Shown: positions 12,001 to 24,480, numbered from the stretch's first letter. The stretch is DNA of 64,000 nucleotides from Karalla daura (GCA_029224185.1 CM055199.1:11334438-11398437), one strand, 5' to 3'. Notes: a model not told the origin generated them from the letters alone. Program-made: numbers and translations.

Positions 12001-12251
12001 AGCTCTGCTGACCCGGCCATTTTTAAGAAAAGATGCAAGGTAAACAGGCACCACACATACATCCCCGCCCCTGAAGGTCCAGCACGGGCTTCACTGGGGT
12101 GTGACAGCCATTATTATTCTAGCTGTCAGCATTACACACATAAGTGAGCAGATGATGCCTTATGAGGGCTGGTATCCTGATAGAGCCATCAATACACACA
12201 TCCTTGGCCTCATTCAGTCCGTCACACCTTGTCCCACCACGGTTGTGTATT

Positions 12252-12272
12252 TGTGTGTGTGTGTGTGTGTGT
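12252..12272. repeat. (TG)n microsatellite
   Basis: A 21-bp uninterrupted TG tract preceded by TTGTGTATT. It encodes the Cys/Val run in the frame at 12101-12295, which is not a gene. Confidence 0.9.
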
Positions 12273-13309
12273 TCTGGAAAGAGGGAGCTTTATGACTAAA
12301 CCGACAGCGTGTGAGATCTCAGAGCTTTTTCATACGTGCCCTCCCCAATATCCCAACGTCCCATATCTTCAACTCGCTCTATTCTTCCCATCAGCAGATG
12401 CTTGACAGATGTTTATTTACCCTCAGGCTTGTTTACGTTTGTGACTGGCATTTTTTTTTATTTTTTAATGTTAAATAAAATATAAAATTAGCACAGCGGT
12501 GAACAGAAACTTCTCAGAGAAGAGAAACTATCTCTGCACCAGTGGTTTAAAGACACGTGGGCTGAAGGCGAGCGCAATAACAAGCTCTCATCTCTGCTTC
12601 TTTCTTTTCTCGACTTCCATTGTATAATCATCGTCTCCCGCTGTGAGCTCCCGCAACTACACCCGTTATTTACTCCCGAGCATCTTGCCTCACGCCCGCG
12701 CCTCTGTGTCGCTCTCTCTCTTCACTCTTTGTCCTCTTACATGTGCAGGAGGAGATAATTCCTTGGCTTTTCTCTCCGCCCATCTTGAGTAAATCCCGCC
12801 TGACAGTTTAATGGTCCTAAGACATGTGGGTATAGAGTCTGCAGAGCGAGGCCTGATATCTATACCCAGCTGACCGACAGATGAGTGATGGAAAAGGGAT
12901 TGGAACGAATGGGAGATGTGTCTGAAATGTGCGAGGCGTTTCGCTGTCCTCGGTAAGCCTGCAGGCGAGTTCAGTCCAGGACACAGCAAAGACGGAGAGG
13001 CAGGAAATAAGGCCGACCGATATTCCTATCGATCACTCGTCCTCAGAATATAGTTTCTCAATGGTTGTCCACTAATGTAGGGCTCGTGATTGATTAATAA
13101 TGCAGTTAGTAATGGAATTGTTCTTGTGTAGTTTGTGCAGAACACAGTCCTGAAAGAGGTATAGAGTACCAGATCAAGGCTCAGGTCCGGGATTATATCA
13201 AGCCCTTGTCTGACATGTAAATATTGAGATTATCTACTTTTTCACAATTCGAGTGAGCTCCTCATACTTCTTCTCTTATCTAATGTGTGTTTTTTTTTCT
13301 CTTCCACGT
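12273..13309. other. Non-coding unique sequence, no gene seen
   Basis: Contains an AT-rich patch at about 12450-12490. The minus frame of 99 codons (12690-12989) has no domain or splice context. Confidence 0.5.
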
Positions 13310-13560
13310 ACAAACTTGTCATTTTCAGGTCAGTAGCCTCCTTCCCTGACATTCCCGTCACCTGACTCCCCCAGCCCATTGCTGACCTGTCTTCTACTTC
13401 CCTCATCAGTTTTGCGTCTGGTCCTGCCAGTTACGGTCTGTACAGTGCCGCTACTTTTAGTGTCCAGGTTTTTGTTCTGCCTGCCTGACCGCTGGACTGA
13501 TGATTTCCTGCCTGAGCAACTTTGGACAAGTCTGTTTTAATCTGCTGCCTATCGACCTGA
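13310..13560 (+). mobile_element. Possible decayed retroelement tail
   Basis: The pyrimidine-rich, CCTG-repetitive texture (GTTTTTGTTCTGCCTGCCTG, then GACCGCTGGACTGATGATTT and CCTGCCTGAG) resembles untranslated ends of some fish retrotransposons as I recall them. I cannot identify a family, a terminal repeat or coding sequence. It could equally be unique DNA. Confidence 0.25.
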
Positions 13561-14999
13561 CATTGTCTCTAACAAACATAGAAGCAGAATAGAGGAGGAA
13601 TGGCTGGTCTGTTGCAAAGGTGTAAGCCAAGGAATAGTGCACAAGGTCCATTCCCAAGGTTGACCGAAGCTGCTGGTGATAGTTTCATACTAACTGTACA
13701 TTACTACAGGACTCACAATTAGCATAATGTTTCTCATCTAACCCATAGAAACTCAGTGTGACCCTAAATGTCAATCCCATTGAAAGCCAATGGAAATAAT
13801 GAGCAGAGATGCGAGATTTCTGCCAGCAGTGATTTGTGCTGCAACAAGCCATCAATGAATAACATTAACACAGAAATCCAAATGTGTTTTTTACCACGCA
13901 GCAATGCCAGGGTTTTAGAGAGGGATTTGCATGGTTTAAGATACTCACTCGGCATCTTACTTTGGTCAAAAAAACGCTGAGTGACAGCTTTGGTCTGGCA
14001 TATGCATCTAATCTCAGTTATGCTGCATGTGCAAATCAAATCAGGGCGATAAGGAGTGCAGACTCCACCAAATCATGGAGATGACTGTGGTTTGATGATG
14101 CCGACCAAATATTTGCAGCAACATCTGATCCTGCGTCCAGTCCTTAAATCCATATTTTATCCACAAGGATGCATGTGTGCTATTATTACTCATCTTGCTT
14201 GTGTGAGAGGAGAAACAATAAACCGTTTAACGAAACCATTATGTAGTGTGAGCTTTCTTTTGTCTTTGAGGGAAGTCATCTACAGTAAATCTGTTGCAAA
14301 TGTGAAAGCGCGTTTTCTCCAACAAACACAACTGGAGGCCCATATTGTTTACATGAAGAATTCCTTTTGAAGCTCATTAGCTTTTTAACTGCCTTTGTTT
14401 CTTTGATCTCTCAAGGGAGAAAGGGGTATTTAGCTTTATTATTCAGGAAAAGTAGCACTGCTACTTCACCCATTTTGTTTTTTAAGAGTACCCATCTGTT
14501 GTACCTTCTTTTTCATCCCATCAGAGATCGTGTCCGGCACCTTCCTCCATCTATGCCTTTCTCAGTGTGTCACCCATTTGGCAGGTCATTTTGTATTCTG
14601 ATATGACATTAAAGATGGTGTTTGTAAGGGATTAAACTTAGCGAGAGAGACAGGATTTGTCTATTGGACAATGAGCTCCAGTTCCCTGTCAGTTTGTCTG
14701 TCTGCAAAGAACCAGTTAATCTGCAGCTTCATCGGAGACATCAAGAGCTTTTCCCTCATGCTTGCCAAAGGCTGCTAGTCTCTTTTCATTTATGCTAAGA
14801 AACTTAAGTGTTGCCACATATTTAAATGCTGTGACGGATGAAAGCACAAAATGAAATGATCCATCATGAGCTTTTCCATTTAGTTTTCTGTAAGGAGCTT
14901 TAATGTGAAAGAGCTCTTACTGTCAAAGTGGAGCACATCTGCTGAATGGGGCCTCGACAATTTACAAGTTTATTTTACAGAAATCCTTAAGTAGGACTG
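13561..14999. other. Non-coding unique sequence, no gene seen
   Basis: AT-rich. Open frames of up to 104 codons overlap on both strands (13764-14370) without domains or shared splice sites. No repeat recognised. Confidence 0.5.
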
Positions 15000-15400
15000 T
15001 AAAGCACTGGGATGAGCTTCACGTGTTGCGTGTATAGGTCTGTAATTATCTGAGTGAATAATTACGGCATTCAGAGCTCTTGGCTCATGTCCAGATCTGC
15101 TGCATTGCGACTGCTCTGCTCTATGGTCTTAATGTCAGACTGGACGTTCTTGGCCTGAGCTCGACCCCCCGCTGATTTCATGCGCTAAACTCATAATATT
15201 CAATTTGGTTTTGTAAATGATGCACTGGTACTGTGGCTCCTGTTCAAGGCAGCCTGGTTTTTAATTACCGTTAATTACAATTTGCATAAAGCTTTTTAGC
15301 AAACGGCTCCTGAAGCGCCTGTAATAATTATACATGTAAATGAATGGTAAGCAGATAAAGGCTTGTGAGTGCATTGAGCGCTCCAAAAAAAGGGTGTGCT
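15000..15400. promoter_or_regulatory. Candidate homeodomain-rich enhancer
   Basis: Holds an exact inverted repeat of GTAATTAT / ATAATTAC (15042-15049 and 15058-15065, spacer 8 bp). About 200 bp later there is an exact direct repeat of TTAATTAC (15261-15268 and 15271-15278, spacer CG), followed by ATTTGCATAA. TAATTA is the core site of many homeodomain proteins (family knowledge). The combination in otherwise simple-repeat-free DNA suggests a regulatory element. The function is inferred. Confidence 0.4.
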
Positions 15401-17109
15401 TTCAAAAAGCCATCTGATAAGCAAAAGTCAAATGGAAAAGAGGAAAATGAATGTGCTGTTGCTTAGGAATGCATTCCAGTAATGAAAGAGTCTGTTTGCT
15501 CTGATGTTGTCTGCAAAGAGTGGAGGAGCTGTGTTTGTCATATTTGGAAACCCAAACAAATGTATTTTACAAAAGACGACGCTTCAATGAGATTTTTAAT
15601 TGGATTAGTTGTTCCGATGTCAAATATTGAATATTATCAGTCTTCATTATGGCTTCTGCTGCCTTGAGTCTCTCTGCTTTAAGTCAAGTTTCTCAATCAC
15701 ATCCAAATTTCTCATCCTATCTGTCACTTTGTGTCTAGACTCTCACACCTCTTCAATTCATCACCACCTCCTCTTGACTAATGGCACCAGTAGACTTCAT
15801 ATTGTAAACTGGAAACAAACATGAGATGTCTCTCGACTAATCAGCCCTGCTAATAGGAGGTAGCCTTCACTCATGTTTTCATTGGCAATGTGTCTATGCC
15901 AAGCGCTGTAGTTAAAAGGTGACACTAAATAAATTGGGCTCCACCGAGATAACCACGGCTGAAAACTGAAATCACATTTGATGGCAGTCATTAGCTCGGC
16001 TCGTAGGCCAAATACATCATTCTGTCACAATTTTGGCCCGCTGAAACTATTAGATACCATTAGCGAGTAGCAGCAAATTACCCAAGAGCTAACCAGGTTT
16101 CCGCATCAGTATTTTCAAAATGTTTGTTTTGACACACAATGTGAACAGTGTCTCTTTAACATTGGCATCCATCCTCTCTAGTTAGGGCTGTGCTGGGGAC
16201 GTGTTCACTCTCAGAACACTCTAATGAACCAACACACACACATATGGGCATCCAATCTAAAATCATATCTGAAACCCTGAGAGACACACCTGTGATTTGA
16301 AAACATCACATCCCTGCTCTGAATACAGTCCCAGTGATCTGACATTTAAGATGCATCTGCGCCTCTGAATCTTAACAACAGTGTGTGACACGCATAACAG
16401 CTGCAGACATTCTTGGAGGTCGTTCCCTCATTGTCGTCTTCTAGGTATGTGCTTGAACCTCTCTGACAGGGTTGACAAACAAGACAGCTCTGACTGAGAG
16501 GACCCTCTGAGGGGCCGGTGTCGCCCCGTGACCCTCTTTGGCCCCTCGTCCCACGTCACTGTCTGTGATGCCGCGGTGACAGCCACATGTGACGGGAGGA
16601 GTCTGCGACCTTTGCTTAACTAACGGATGCTTCATCATCCCCCGTGCCACTAGCACGAGCCCTGTGTTTATTGCTCTTTATTTTAAATTAAATCCGCAGC
16701 AGTGCCCATCCATCATGGTCGCCCGTGACCTTTACCGGAGGTGATGACTCGGCCCTGGAGAAGGCAGGGCACACGACTGAGTAGCCTAAAAGACAGTGTC
16801 TTTGGACCCCACCGGCTGTCTCAGCCGTCTCAGATGCAGACTGTTCATTCGCCTTCACAGAAAGTCAATAAGAGGCTTTGTTCATAATCAAACTAAGTGC
16901 CCTCAAATCTGATGTTCTCTGTGCTTTAATAGAGTTGTTAGGATTACCACTTGGATTGCAAATTAAAGCATAAGCCATTCTGGAGTTGCAGATGTCTGCA
17001 GTTTTGTAGCGATAATGAATTGGCTCAGCAGTTTGAGACGCCATGTTTATTGCTGTTCATTCAAAACACAACCAAGAGGTAAAAGCAGGTGCCGTGCACG
17101 TCCATATAA
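15401..17109. other. Non-coding unique sequence, no gene seen
   Basis: No repeat family, RNA or gene recognised. All frames are short (71 codons or fewer). A stretch at about 16500-16600 is richer in CpG than its surroundings but too short to call an island. Confidence 0.5.
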
Positions 17110-17275
17110 CCATCCATTATTTTACCCATTTTGTACCTTAATGGAGTTGCAGAGGTGTGCTCCAGAGTACAGATGGGGAATACACTCACACCTAGAGACA
17201 GCTTTAGACTTTCAAATCGCCTAAACATGCATGTCTTTGAATTGTGAGACGGAACTGGAGTACCTGATTAAGTGC
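17110..17275 (-). mobile_element. V-SINE-like fragment, decayed
   Basis: Minus-strand SINE piece. The tail side CCATCCATTATTTTACCCAT is at 17110-17130. The middle block is at 17160-17230 (plus strand CACTCACACCTAGAGACAGC). The AAACATGCATGTCTTTG block runs from about 17223, followed by GAACTGGAGTACCTG. The tRNA-like head is absent. Confidence 0.7.
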
Positions 17276-19148
17276 ATTGTAGTGCCACAAGGGCTACATG
17301 ATTTGATCTTCCCACATTTACCATCTTTTCTTAACTCCTCTCTAACCATTTGTTGTAAGGAAATGAGGTTATTAAGAGTGTTATGACGACTGCTTCTGCT
17401 AATGTTTTGCCATTGCATAGATGAACAGTCAACACATCGGGGCCAGCAGCTTGTTAAACTTAAGTGCCTCTGTGAGGTACGTTATTCTGCTGCATTCCTC
17501 TGACTCTGCTCTGATACAACATCATCAGCAATGAGGGAAGCGTTCTCCAGCAGCTCATGGGATATCTCTCAGGAAAATTGAGATGCAAGAAGAGAGCGTT
17601 TCCTCACTTGGTCTGCTTCACGTCCTCAGACCTTGGTCGTTCTCTGCTAATCACCAGCACCTTTAATAGTTTGTCATGTTCCATGAAGTGATCTGAGCAT
17701 CAAGTCGAGCCGCTCGGTTTCTTTGAATAAAATGAAACACTTAGAAGTGCACGTCAGAGTGATGTAATTGGCTGTAATCGTGTGTAGTGCATTTTATTTC
17801 TGCACATCTGAAGGACGTTGCGGGATGATTTCGACTTTGCTTTTTAATGTCTTAAAAGTAAATCTATGCAAATGAAAACATTTCCTCTTTGTGTCTTAGT
17901 AGATTTGCCTTTTTTTTGTTTAGTATGTATCCTGTGCAGATGCACATTGTATTAGTACAGTGAGCGTAGCGAAGCAGAGTGCTTTTATGGCACGCTTTTA
18001 TGAAATGGAAGTCAAAGAAAAAGGACAAATTACATTTTACATTTTGAGTGGTTTAATGTCAGATTAGAGCATGCAATTATACCTGTGTGGTGCAGAGATT
18101 TCATCCATAAAGCCCACTTTACTGTGCTTTTCGGGGGTAGTGAGATGTCATTACCTCTGAAAATGGAATATTTACAATGGAAAGCAAGATAATGATGACA
18201 GAAAAATGTGCATTTATACCAGTCATCAGCTCAGAGATGGAGAATTTTGTGTTTTTAATAAAACCCCCCCAGGCGCTGCGTAGTGTTTCTGCTCTTCTAA
18301 CCGGCCGGTGCTTTGAAACAGCAGCGTAACACAAATAGGAACTGTCTACTTTGCCTTCTTTTGAATTAGCAGCATGGAGATAAGGGGGGGAAAAAAGTTC
18401 CCTTTAGTGCTGAAGGAACTCGAATTTAATAATGTTATCTGACATGTGGACGGCCGGCTGGCTGCGTGCACAGCCGCGGGTGTTCATTGGACTGAGACTT
18501 TTGTAGAAGAGAGCTGCTGGGTGTTCGCTCGAGTCTGGCCACCTCTGTCAGCCGCATTTTATAGAGCCGGCCTAACAATGGGCAAACAAATCAATAGCAT
18601 ATCATGTGCGCCATCAGCGGCTGAAGTTATCACATCCACTCTGGAAAGCCATTCCCGTCTGACTGAGTCCAACAATGGAAAGTCGTCGGATCAACTGCGG
18701 CGAATAAGAAGTGAATGAAAGGGGATTTAGAAATACGGCGGCATGCGTGTTCTGGCATCCTTTAATTTCTTGCAGATTCTTTATGTACACAGTGACGAAG
18801 AGTGTGGTGTGTGAGTGACTCGGGTGCAGGCGGGCAGAACATTTACAGAAGTTGGTAAACACCACCTCCGCGATAAGATGTAAAAACATGAAAAGCGCTA
18901 CACAAACAGGAGTTATCGCGCGGCCGTTGCATTGAGCTACATTAAATTGCTCATGTGCAGCTAATACACTGAGTGCGAGTGTTGTTTTTGTTCACTGCAA
19001 GAGTAATTTTCCATTTGCAATAACCTGCAGCGTGAGGCATAAAAAGGCTTTGTAGGCTCTGTCTCGTTTTTGTTGGCACTTGCTATGTGTGTCCAGGAGT
19101 TGAGGATGTTTTTTCAGTCTGCCTTCTCTAGATGACACAGAGCTGCTT

Positions 19149-19164
19149 GATATACAAGTATATC
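19149..19164. other. GATATAC/GTATATC palindrome
   Basis: Two perfect 7-bp arms separated by AA. It could be a dimeric binding site or a chance palindrome. Nothing else in the vicinity supports a function. Confidence 0.4.
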
Positions 19165-19319
19165 TCGCAGCTAATAGTCCCGCTAAATATTCAGTGGATA
19201 TTTTTCATTACCGTGTGCGACTTTTTACTACTAATTTGATATTCGTTTTAAGAGCAGGTTGAAAATTGCTTTATGTTTACAAGCCCATAGGTCAGTGCCT
19301 CCAAGGTCAGATTTACTGT

Positions 19320-19520
19320 TGAAAATTGAAACTAATGAATATGCGAAACAGAGCAAAAAGCTTCAGCGCTATGTGTCCTTTCACAAGCATCAGCAGCCCT
19401 GGAGTTAATGAGGGTGAATACAGGGCTTTAATTCAGCCTTTAAAATGGACAGATATCTGCTTAATTCAGCCCAGGGATAACATCGAGTGCCCCCAGATAA
19501 TAGCTTCTCTGCTTTTTTAT
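19320..19520. promoter_or_regulatory. Candidate conserved non-coding segment
   Basis: Repeat-free, with AACTAATGAATATGCGAAAC, CAGGGCTTTAATTCAGCC, TGCTTAATTCAGCCCAGGG and a repeated TTAATTCAGCC word (about 19428 and 19460). Such twice-used motifs fit regulatory DNA. Texture-based inference only. Confidence 0.28.
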
Positions 19521-21521
19521 TGGGGTTCTCAAATGTAATTTTACTAGATTCAAATTATTTTCTAATAAAAATAAAGTCTTTTAGTATTTTATTGAAGGAA
19601 CATTAATCGATGATAATTGTCTTTCGCGGAGGACCATCCAATGTTCAGCCGTACCACGTCTCTGCATTTGAAATTGACTACTGGTGGTGAGCAAAAACTT
19701 AATATACAAACGTATGAAACTATTTCCCTCCCCCCTCCAGTGCCTGTTTGTCACTGTTGATGCATGGGTAAAGAGACATCAGAGCAGGTGTGATAAGCCG
19801 GGCGCTGCTGCAAAGATCCCCAAAGCCTGGAGATAGGGCTGTCACCCTCTCTCCTCTGGCGTAATCTCTCCCACCGTGGAGCTGGCATGTCTGCGAGGAT
19901 GAAATTGAGCGATAGCTGTCCGCCCTTATCTGACAGGATTTGGTCCGCTGGGAGAGATTTGGCTGCACTGGGAGACGGAGGCAGCACAGTGGAGCTGACC
20001 ATAACTCTCCGTATGGTATACTCTGGTGACCCCGCGGCTCAGGCACAGGAACACGTAGGGCTGGGCAGATAGAGTACACACATTCATTTACACACAGTCG
20101 CAGAGGTAGTCCTCCTGGACCGTAAAGCCAGGTGGCCATGTATGTTCTTTGTCCCTGGTGCTGTATCTCCCCTCTATCAGCACTTTTTGCTGTCCGACCA
20201 TAATGGACTCGCCTGGGATTTAAACGTCAGGTCAACACCCCGCTCCCAGACTCATCAGGATACAGGATATTGAAACGGATAAATGAAAAGGAGCTGAAGG
20301 ACAGAGAGATGTGTAGGCTGCAGATTGTCTCAGAAAGACACACAATATTCCAGCAGGACACGCGGTGATATATTGTCCTTTGACTGATTGAGATGCTTAG
20401 CTTCAAGGCACAGAGTGGTAGATCTTATCATCCGCTGCTCCGGCTGCAGCGCTCTGTGGCGCAGACTCGCTGGCATCTAAATAAGATTTAAAGTCATCTG
20501 TTTGTGCTGCGAAACAGTGAAACATGAGTAATGTTTGACAGTTTCATCACAGAGAAATGGACTTTGTTGATGGTGTTGGAGGAAAAACGCTTTGCTGGAG
20601 GGATTATAAAGAGCCATTCATCTTTTTCACTCAGATGTAACAATAGCAGATTATCAAGTAAACATGCTCGTACGTGCAGACTGGTTAAAACGTATCAAGC
20701 TTTTTTTATTTAATATCAGACTGCATTAGATGCTTAATTGAACACCGTGGACTTCATGATTGCTATTTACGATACACTGGACTGAAATAACAAGCATAAG
20801 AAGATTGTGATTTAATCTCTTTAATAAATCCCCCACATTATAATTGCTGTTGTTTATTTCTCTATCTCTGCTGACCTGCCTTGCATTAGCAGCGTAGGAC
20901 AGGTGTGTTATATGAAACACTACTTCATCGGTCACAGGTAATGAAACCCAAAAGGTCAAACAGCAAAGGCAGCAACAGTGTGTGTAGTTTGCCATCTTAA
21001 GGCAAACACAGAGCAATGTCACACGTGTTTCTGGCAACACTGGCCACTATAACAGCTTTTGCAATATATAATTGTTGTTTTTTTCCAAGAGGGAAATGGA
21101 TTGAGATGTCATATGCTACTGTGCTCAGAAAAAAAAGCTTCACTTCACAGAGCTGTTGTTTACATGGCAGCAGCCATGCACGCAAGCCGGTCCTATTGTT
21201 CTTGGCCCGTGTTGGTTCCCCAGAACGTGCCTGTGCTCGGGCTCATTATTAACCTGCTACCCGTGCCCTGCAGCTTAATAATCCCTCTGACAAAGGACTC
21301 TGGGGTGGGTTGGAAGGAGAGCAAAGGTGCTGAATAATTTGCACGTTGAGTGTGTCCTCAGGTGAAGCGTAAGAAACGCTCGCACACATCTGCTCTGGCG
21401 CCGAGCCTCAAACAGCTGTAAGACAGAGGGACTCTGTGCAGCGCTCTCCTGTTACCCTCTGTGACCTGTTGCTGTTCTTTTACCTTGGGAGGAACAAATA
21501 TGCACTGATTACTATACCGTT

Positions 21522-21522
<1 letters not shown>

Positions 21523-21565
<43 letters not shown>
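21523..21565. repeat. (CA)n microsatellite
   Basis: A 43-bp uninterrupted CA tract. It explains the His/Thr and Cys/Val runs of the open frames on both strands here. Confidence 0.95.
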
Positions 21566-21568
<3 letters not shown>

Positions 21569-21685
21569 CACTTAACCTCGGATCAGATATCTCTCCCCTG
21601 CAAACAAATTATTTAGAGCCTACCTTTCATTTAACCTTGCGGTAATGAAATATCTTGAGCATCATCTTGTGAGATCTCTCCCTCT

Positions 21686-21724
21686 TCTCCTCCTCTCCTC
21701 TCCTCTCCTCTCCTCTCCTCTCCT
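21686..21724. repeat. (CTCCT)n pentanucleotide repeat
   Basis: About eight units of CTCCT/TCTCC, all pyrimidine on the plus strand, only 120 bp from the CA tract at 21523. Polypurine/polypyrimidine tracts of this sort can adopt triplex structure (established knowledge). Confidence 0.93.
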
Positions 21725-22071
21725 GTGGAGTGAATAAAGTGTTTATTCTGTGGATCACAGCTCTCACATATCTTTCCCTGCAGAGTCTTTAAAGCCAGAA
21801 TAACACTCGGCTGCTGCTGCCGCTGCTTTCTTTTGCACTTGGGTGCCGAGATTTACTCGACCGCCCATTACCTTCACCGTTCATGTATAAACATGTTTGT
21901 GCATGCTGACAACTGGGAAATATTTGTATACATTGTTTGGGAAAAAAAAACGCAGAAACCATATGCATCCTGATTTATTATTTATTTTCCACTGCAACTC
22001 TGTGTGTGTGAATTTGCACCAATGTGGAAAATACCCCGAGGTGAATCTGGTAACAGTCCTGGAGCTACTGC

Positions 22072-22093
22072 ATTTGCATTTGCATATGCAAAC
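22072..22093. promoter_or_regulatory. Triple octamer (POU-type) site cluster
   Basis: ATTTGCAT occurs at 22072-22079 and again at 22078-22085, overlapping by two bases. Next to it the reverse-orientation ATGCAAAC is at 22086-22093. ATTTGCAT is the POU/octamer consensus (family knowledge). Three abutting sites in 22 bp suggest cooperative POU factor binding, but no target gene is visible. Confidence 0.4.
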
Positions 22094-22291
22094 ATCTGTA
22101 GTGGTAATGTATATGTGGACATATGATAAAAATGTCATAATAACTGATGCAGGTTTACATACAGAAGAAACAGAATGAAAACAAGGGTTATCACCAGGGT
22201 GAAGGACAGCAGTGATTCAAGGCTGAAAGAGCTGGAAAATACAAAAAGAAGCAGTAAAGTAATCAATGATTTCCTCTGTATGTTCTTGTCC

Positions 22292-22325
22292 TTTCATTTC
22301 ATTAATTCATTTCATTTCATGCATT
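22292..22325. repeat. Imperfect (CATTT)n repeat
   Basis: Pentanucleotide units CATTT with two imperfect positions. It lies inside otherwise unique DNA. Confidence 0.75.
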
Positions 22326-22850
22326 TGTATACAAGAAAAACCTCAGAGGTTCTTTAGAGCCAGCTCCTGACTCTTGCCTCTTTGCTGTTGCTGTCTCCAC
22401 AATCACTCTATTATCGTATGGCAGATTATAATTAGTGTGTGACATTTTGTTTTTCTGTGTGAATTGTGAGGGTGAACTCGAGCTGTTATGCAGCAGCATT
22501 AAAATGTCCAATAATGGAATGATGGAAATGTCAAAGGCATGTACGGTGCTCTCAGTCAACGGTCCCACAAATCAGTGCATTGGGTTTGAAAGAAACAGAC
22601 TCTTTGTTTTTCTCCGAAAAAGTGTTACCTCAGTTTTTCTCCCAGTAATTCAGCGACAGTGAGTCAGATTTGTCATATAGTAGCTGGATGCCCGGTGTGG
22701 CCACTCCTGCCTTTTCACATCCATTTCACCACTTGTTAGAATGTATGAATGTATGAAGAATTAAGCTTTAAAGACTGATATTTTAATTTCACATAAATAA
22801 CAGTAATTTAAATCACCCCAAAGATTATCGAGCAATATTACATCACTGTG

Positions 22851-23055
22851 TATCCATCAATTCGTCCATCATCTTGCCTGCTATGTGTGTACCTGAACCA
22901 TGTCATGGGGGTCTGCTGGAGCCCATCCTAGTGCATCAGTCCATCACAGGACAAACACACATTATTATTATTATTACACTCACACCTAGGGACAATATAG
23001 AGTGTCCAGTCGACCTCAACATGCATGTTTTTGGGAGGAAATTGGAGGAAACAGC
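22851..23055 (-). mobile_element. V-SINE-like fragment
   Basis: Minus-strand SINE lacking its head. The decayed ATCC tail is at 22851-22870. GGGGTCTGCTGGAGCCCATC is at about 22908. CACTCACACCTAGGGACAAT is at about 22978. AACATGCATGTTTTTGGGAG begins near 23019. It carries an internal (ATT)n run at about 22963-22977. Confidence 0.8.
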
Positions 23056-24021
23056 GTTCACCAATCATCCTCTATCCACCTTCGCATCTGCCATGATGCT
23101 ATAATGGGATGTTGTCCTTGCAGACACCGCTCCTCCTCTTGTCATAAATACCCTTCAAAGTCCAGATGAGTCGACAGTCATCTGTTGCCTCCTCCTAAAC
23201 TGTTGGCCAACACCGGCGTTAACCAGGCTGCTGGGAGTACACGCTGCCACCACGGCAGTGGCAGTAATAATTGGGCAGGGACCTCCTCCTCCCAGTCCGG
23301 GGCATAAGGGTTGCTATTTATGCTAATAATGTTGGCAATTAGCTCCTGGAAACACAACTTAAAAGACCTCATCTGCATTAGCCCCTCAGACATCCCAGCA
23401 GCACAGACAGGAAGTCACAAACTCTCGGCTGACCTCTCAAGGAGCTCTGAGCCTGGGAGCGCGTTCCAGAGACGTTGTCGAGCTCCGCCGTAGTTTACTC
23501 ACGTATCGCGCTCGCATCAGCAGGAGGAGACCAGCAGCCACATATCAGACTGCCAACCAGACAGGAGATCCCCCCCGTCGGACAATATTGATCCGGGGGC
23601 CTGTGCCGTGATTGGCTCCTCCCGTGTCCTGGGGGTGTAATTAGGAGCCGGGTCAGAGGAGGTCCAGCAGAGCCTGTTGCACCAGAGACACACAAATGAC
23701 CCATCATCTGCTGTGACAATAATGACATGTGTGCTGGTGGGGCCGTGATGACAGGCAGCCAGAAGCTGTCATCATCATCACCATCACCGACGCACATTAC
23801 AAGATCACAGGAATACGCGCAAGTTCATCTGCGCCTGTTGATTCACATGGTGCTGAAATGCTCGGTGCCTCCACCTAAATCTGCAGATAAACTCAGATAA
23901 AAGACGCTTCATTTATTCTGTCTTCTGATACCGACATCACAATCCGCTCTTGAGCTACTTTTATTTTTTTTCAATTGCTAATTGTTGCGTGATGAGACAT
24001 TTCCCTTGTGTTTGCATGTGT
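23056..24021. other. Non-coding unique sequence, no gene seen
   Basis: Contains a CpG-richer patch at about 23440-23640. The 100-codon minus frame at 23495-23797 covers a (CAT)n-like run near 23770-23788, which gives its Asp run. Not a gene. Confidence 0.5.
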
Positions 24022-24047
24022 TGTGTGTGTGTGTGTGTGTGTGTGTG
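24022..24047. repeat. (TG)n microsatellite
   Basis: A 26-bp uninterrupted TG tract. Confidence 0.93.
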
Positions 24048-24129
24048 GCATGATCAAACCCCAATGGGGATTGAAGGCTTGACAAAGCATGCGTGACCCC
24101 CACCCCTCCCCCCAGCTGCTGCCTGCATT

Positions 24130-24480
24130 CAGCATAATTGGAAAGTGTTTATGCGCGGTTGACATTTAGATATTTGAACAGGCTTTCCTATAATCCTGGA
24201 GGGGAAGTGGTGAAGCGCCTTTATTGGCTTGTGACATTTATGCTCAGTGTGCCATAGTATTAGGTGCGATGTGGTTAAATGTTATATGGACGCATTAGTA
24301 TGCGTACTGTTACGACTTTGTACCGACCATGTTGATTAGAACTGCAGGGAGCCCAGGCTCCCTTCAATTTAAGTAATTCTTATCTCCAAATGATTTTTGG
24401 CATGGGCCGCTTCAGAGGTTTTGGATTTTAAGTTAGTTTTAGATCTAACTGCAACTATGTTTCTGGCTTTATGCATAATT
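24130..24480. promoter_or_regulatory. Candidate conserved non-coding segment
   Basis: Repeat-free, with CAGCATAATTGGAAAGTG, CCTATAATCCTGGAGG, TTTATTGGCTTGTGACATTT, CATGTTGATTAGAAC and CTCCAAATGATTTTTGGCAT. Many AT-core sites in balanced DNA give an enhancer-like texture. Requires alignment to confirm. Confidence 0.28.

Larger units (their letters stand above)
17276..21522. other. Non-coding unique sequence, no gene seen
   Basis: Four kilobases without a recognised repeat family or gene. The longest frame (139 codons, minus, 19720-20139) overlaps other frames of similar size on both strands, as expected where GC content rises. Two sub-segments, about 18040-18260 and 19320-19520, have enhancer-like texture. 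A 16-bp near-perfect palindrome lies at 19149-19164. Confidence 0.5.

Noticed and set aside
19720..20139. 139-codon minus frame
   Set aside because: Three overlapping frames in different registers over a GC-richer patch. No protein similarity recognised.
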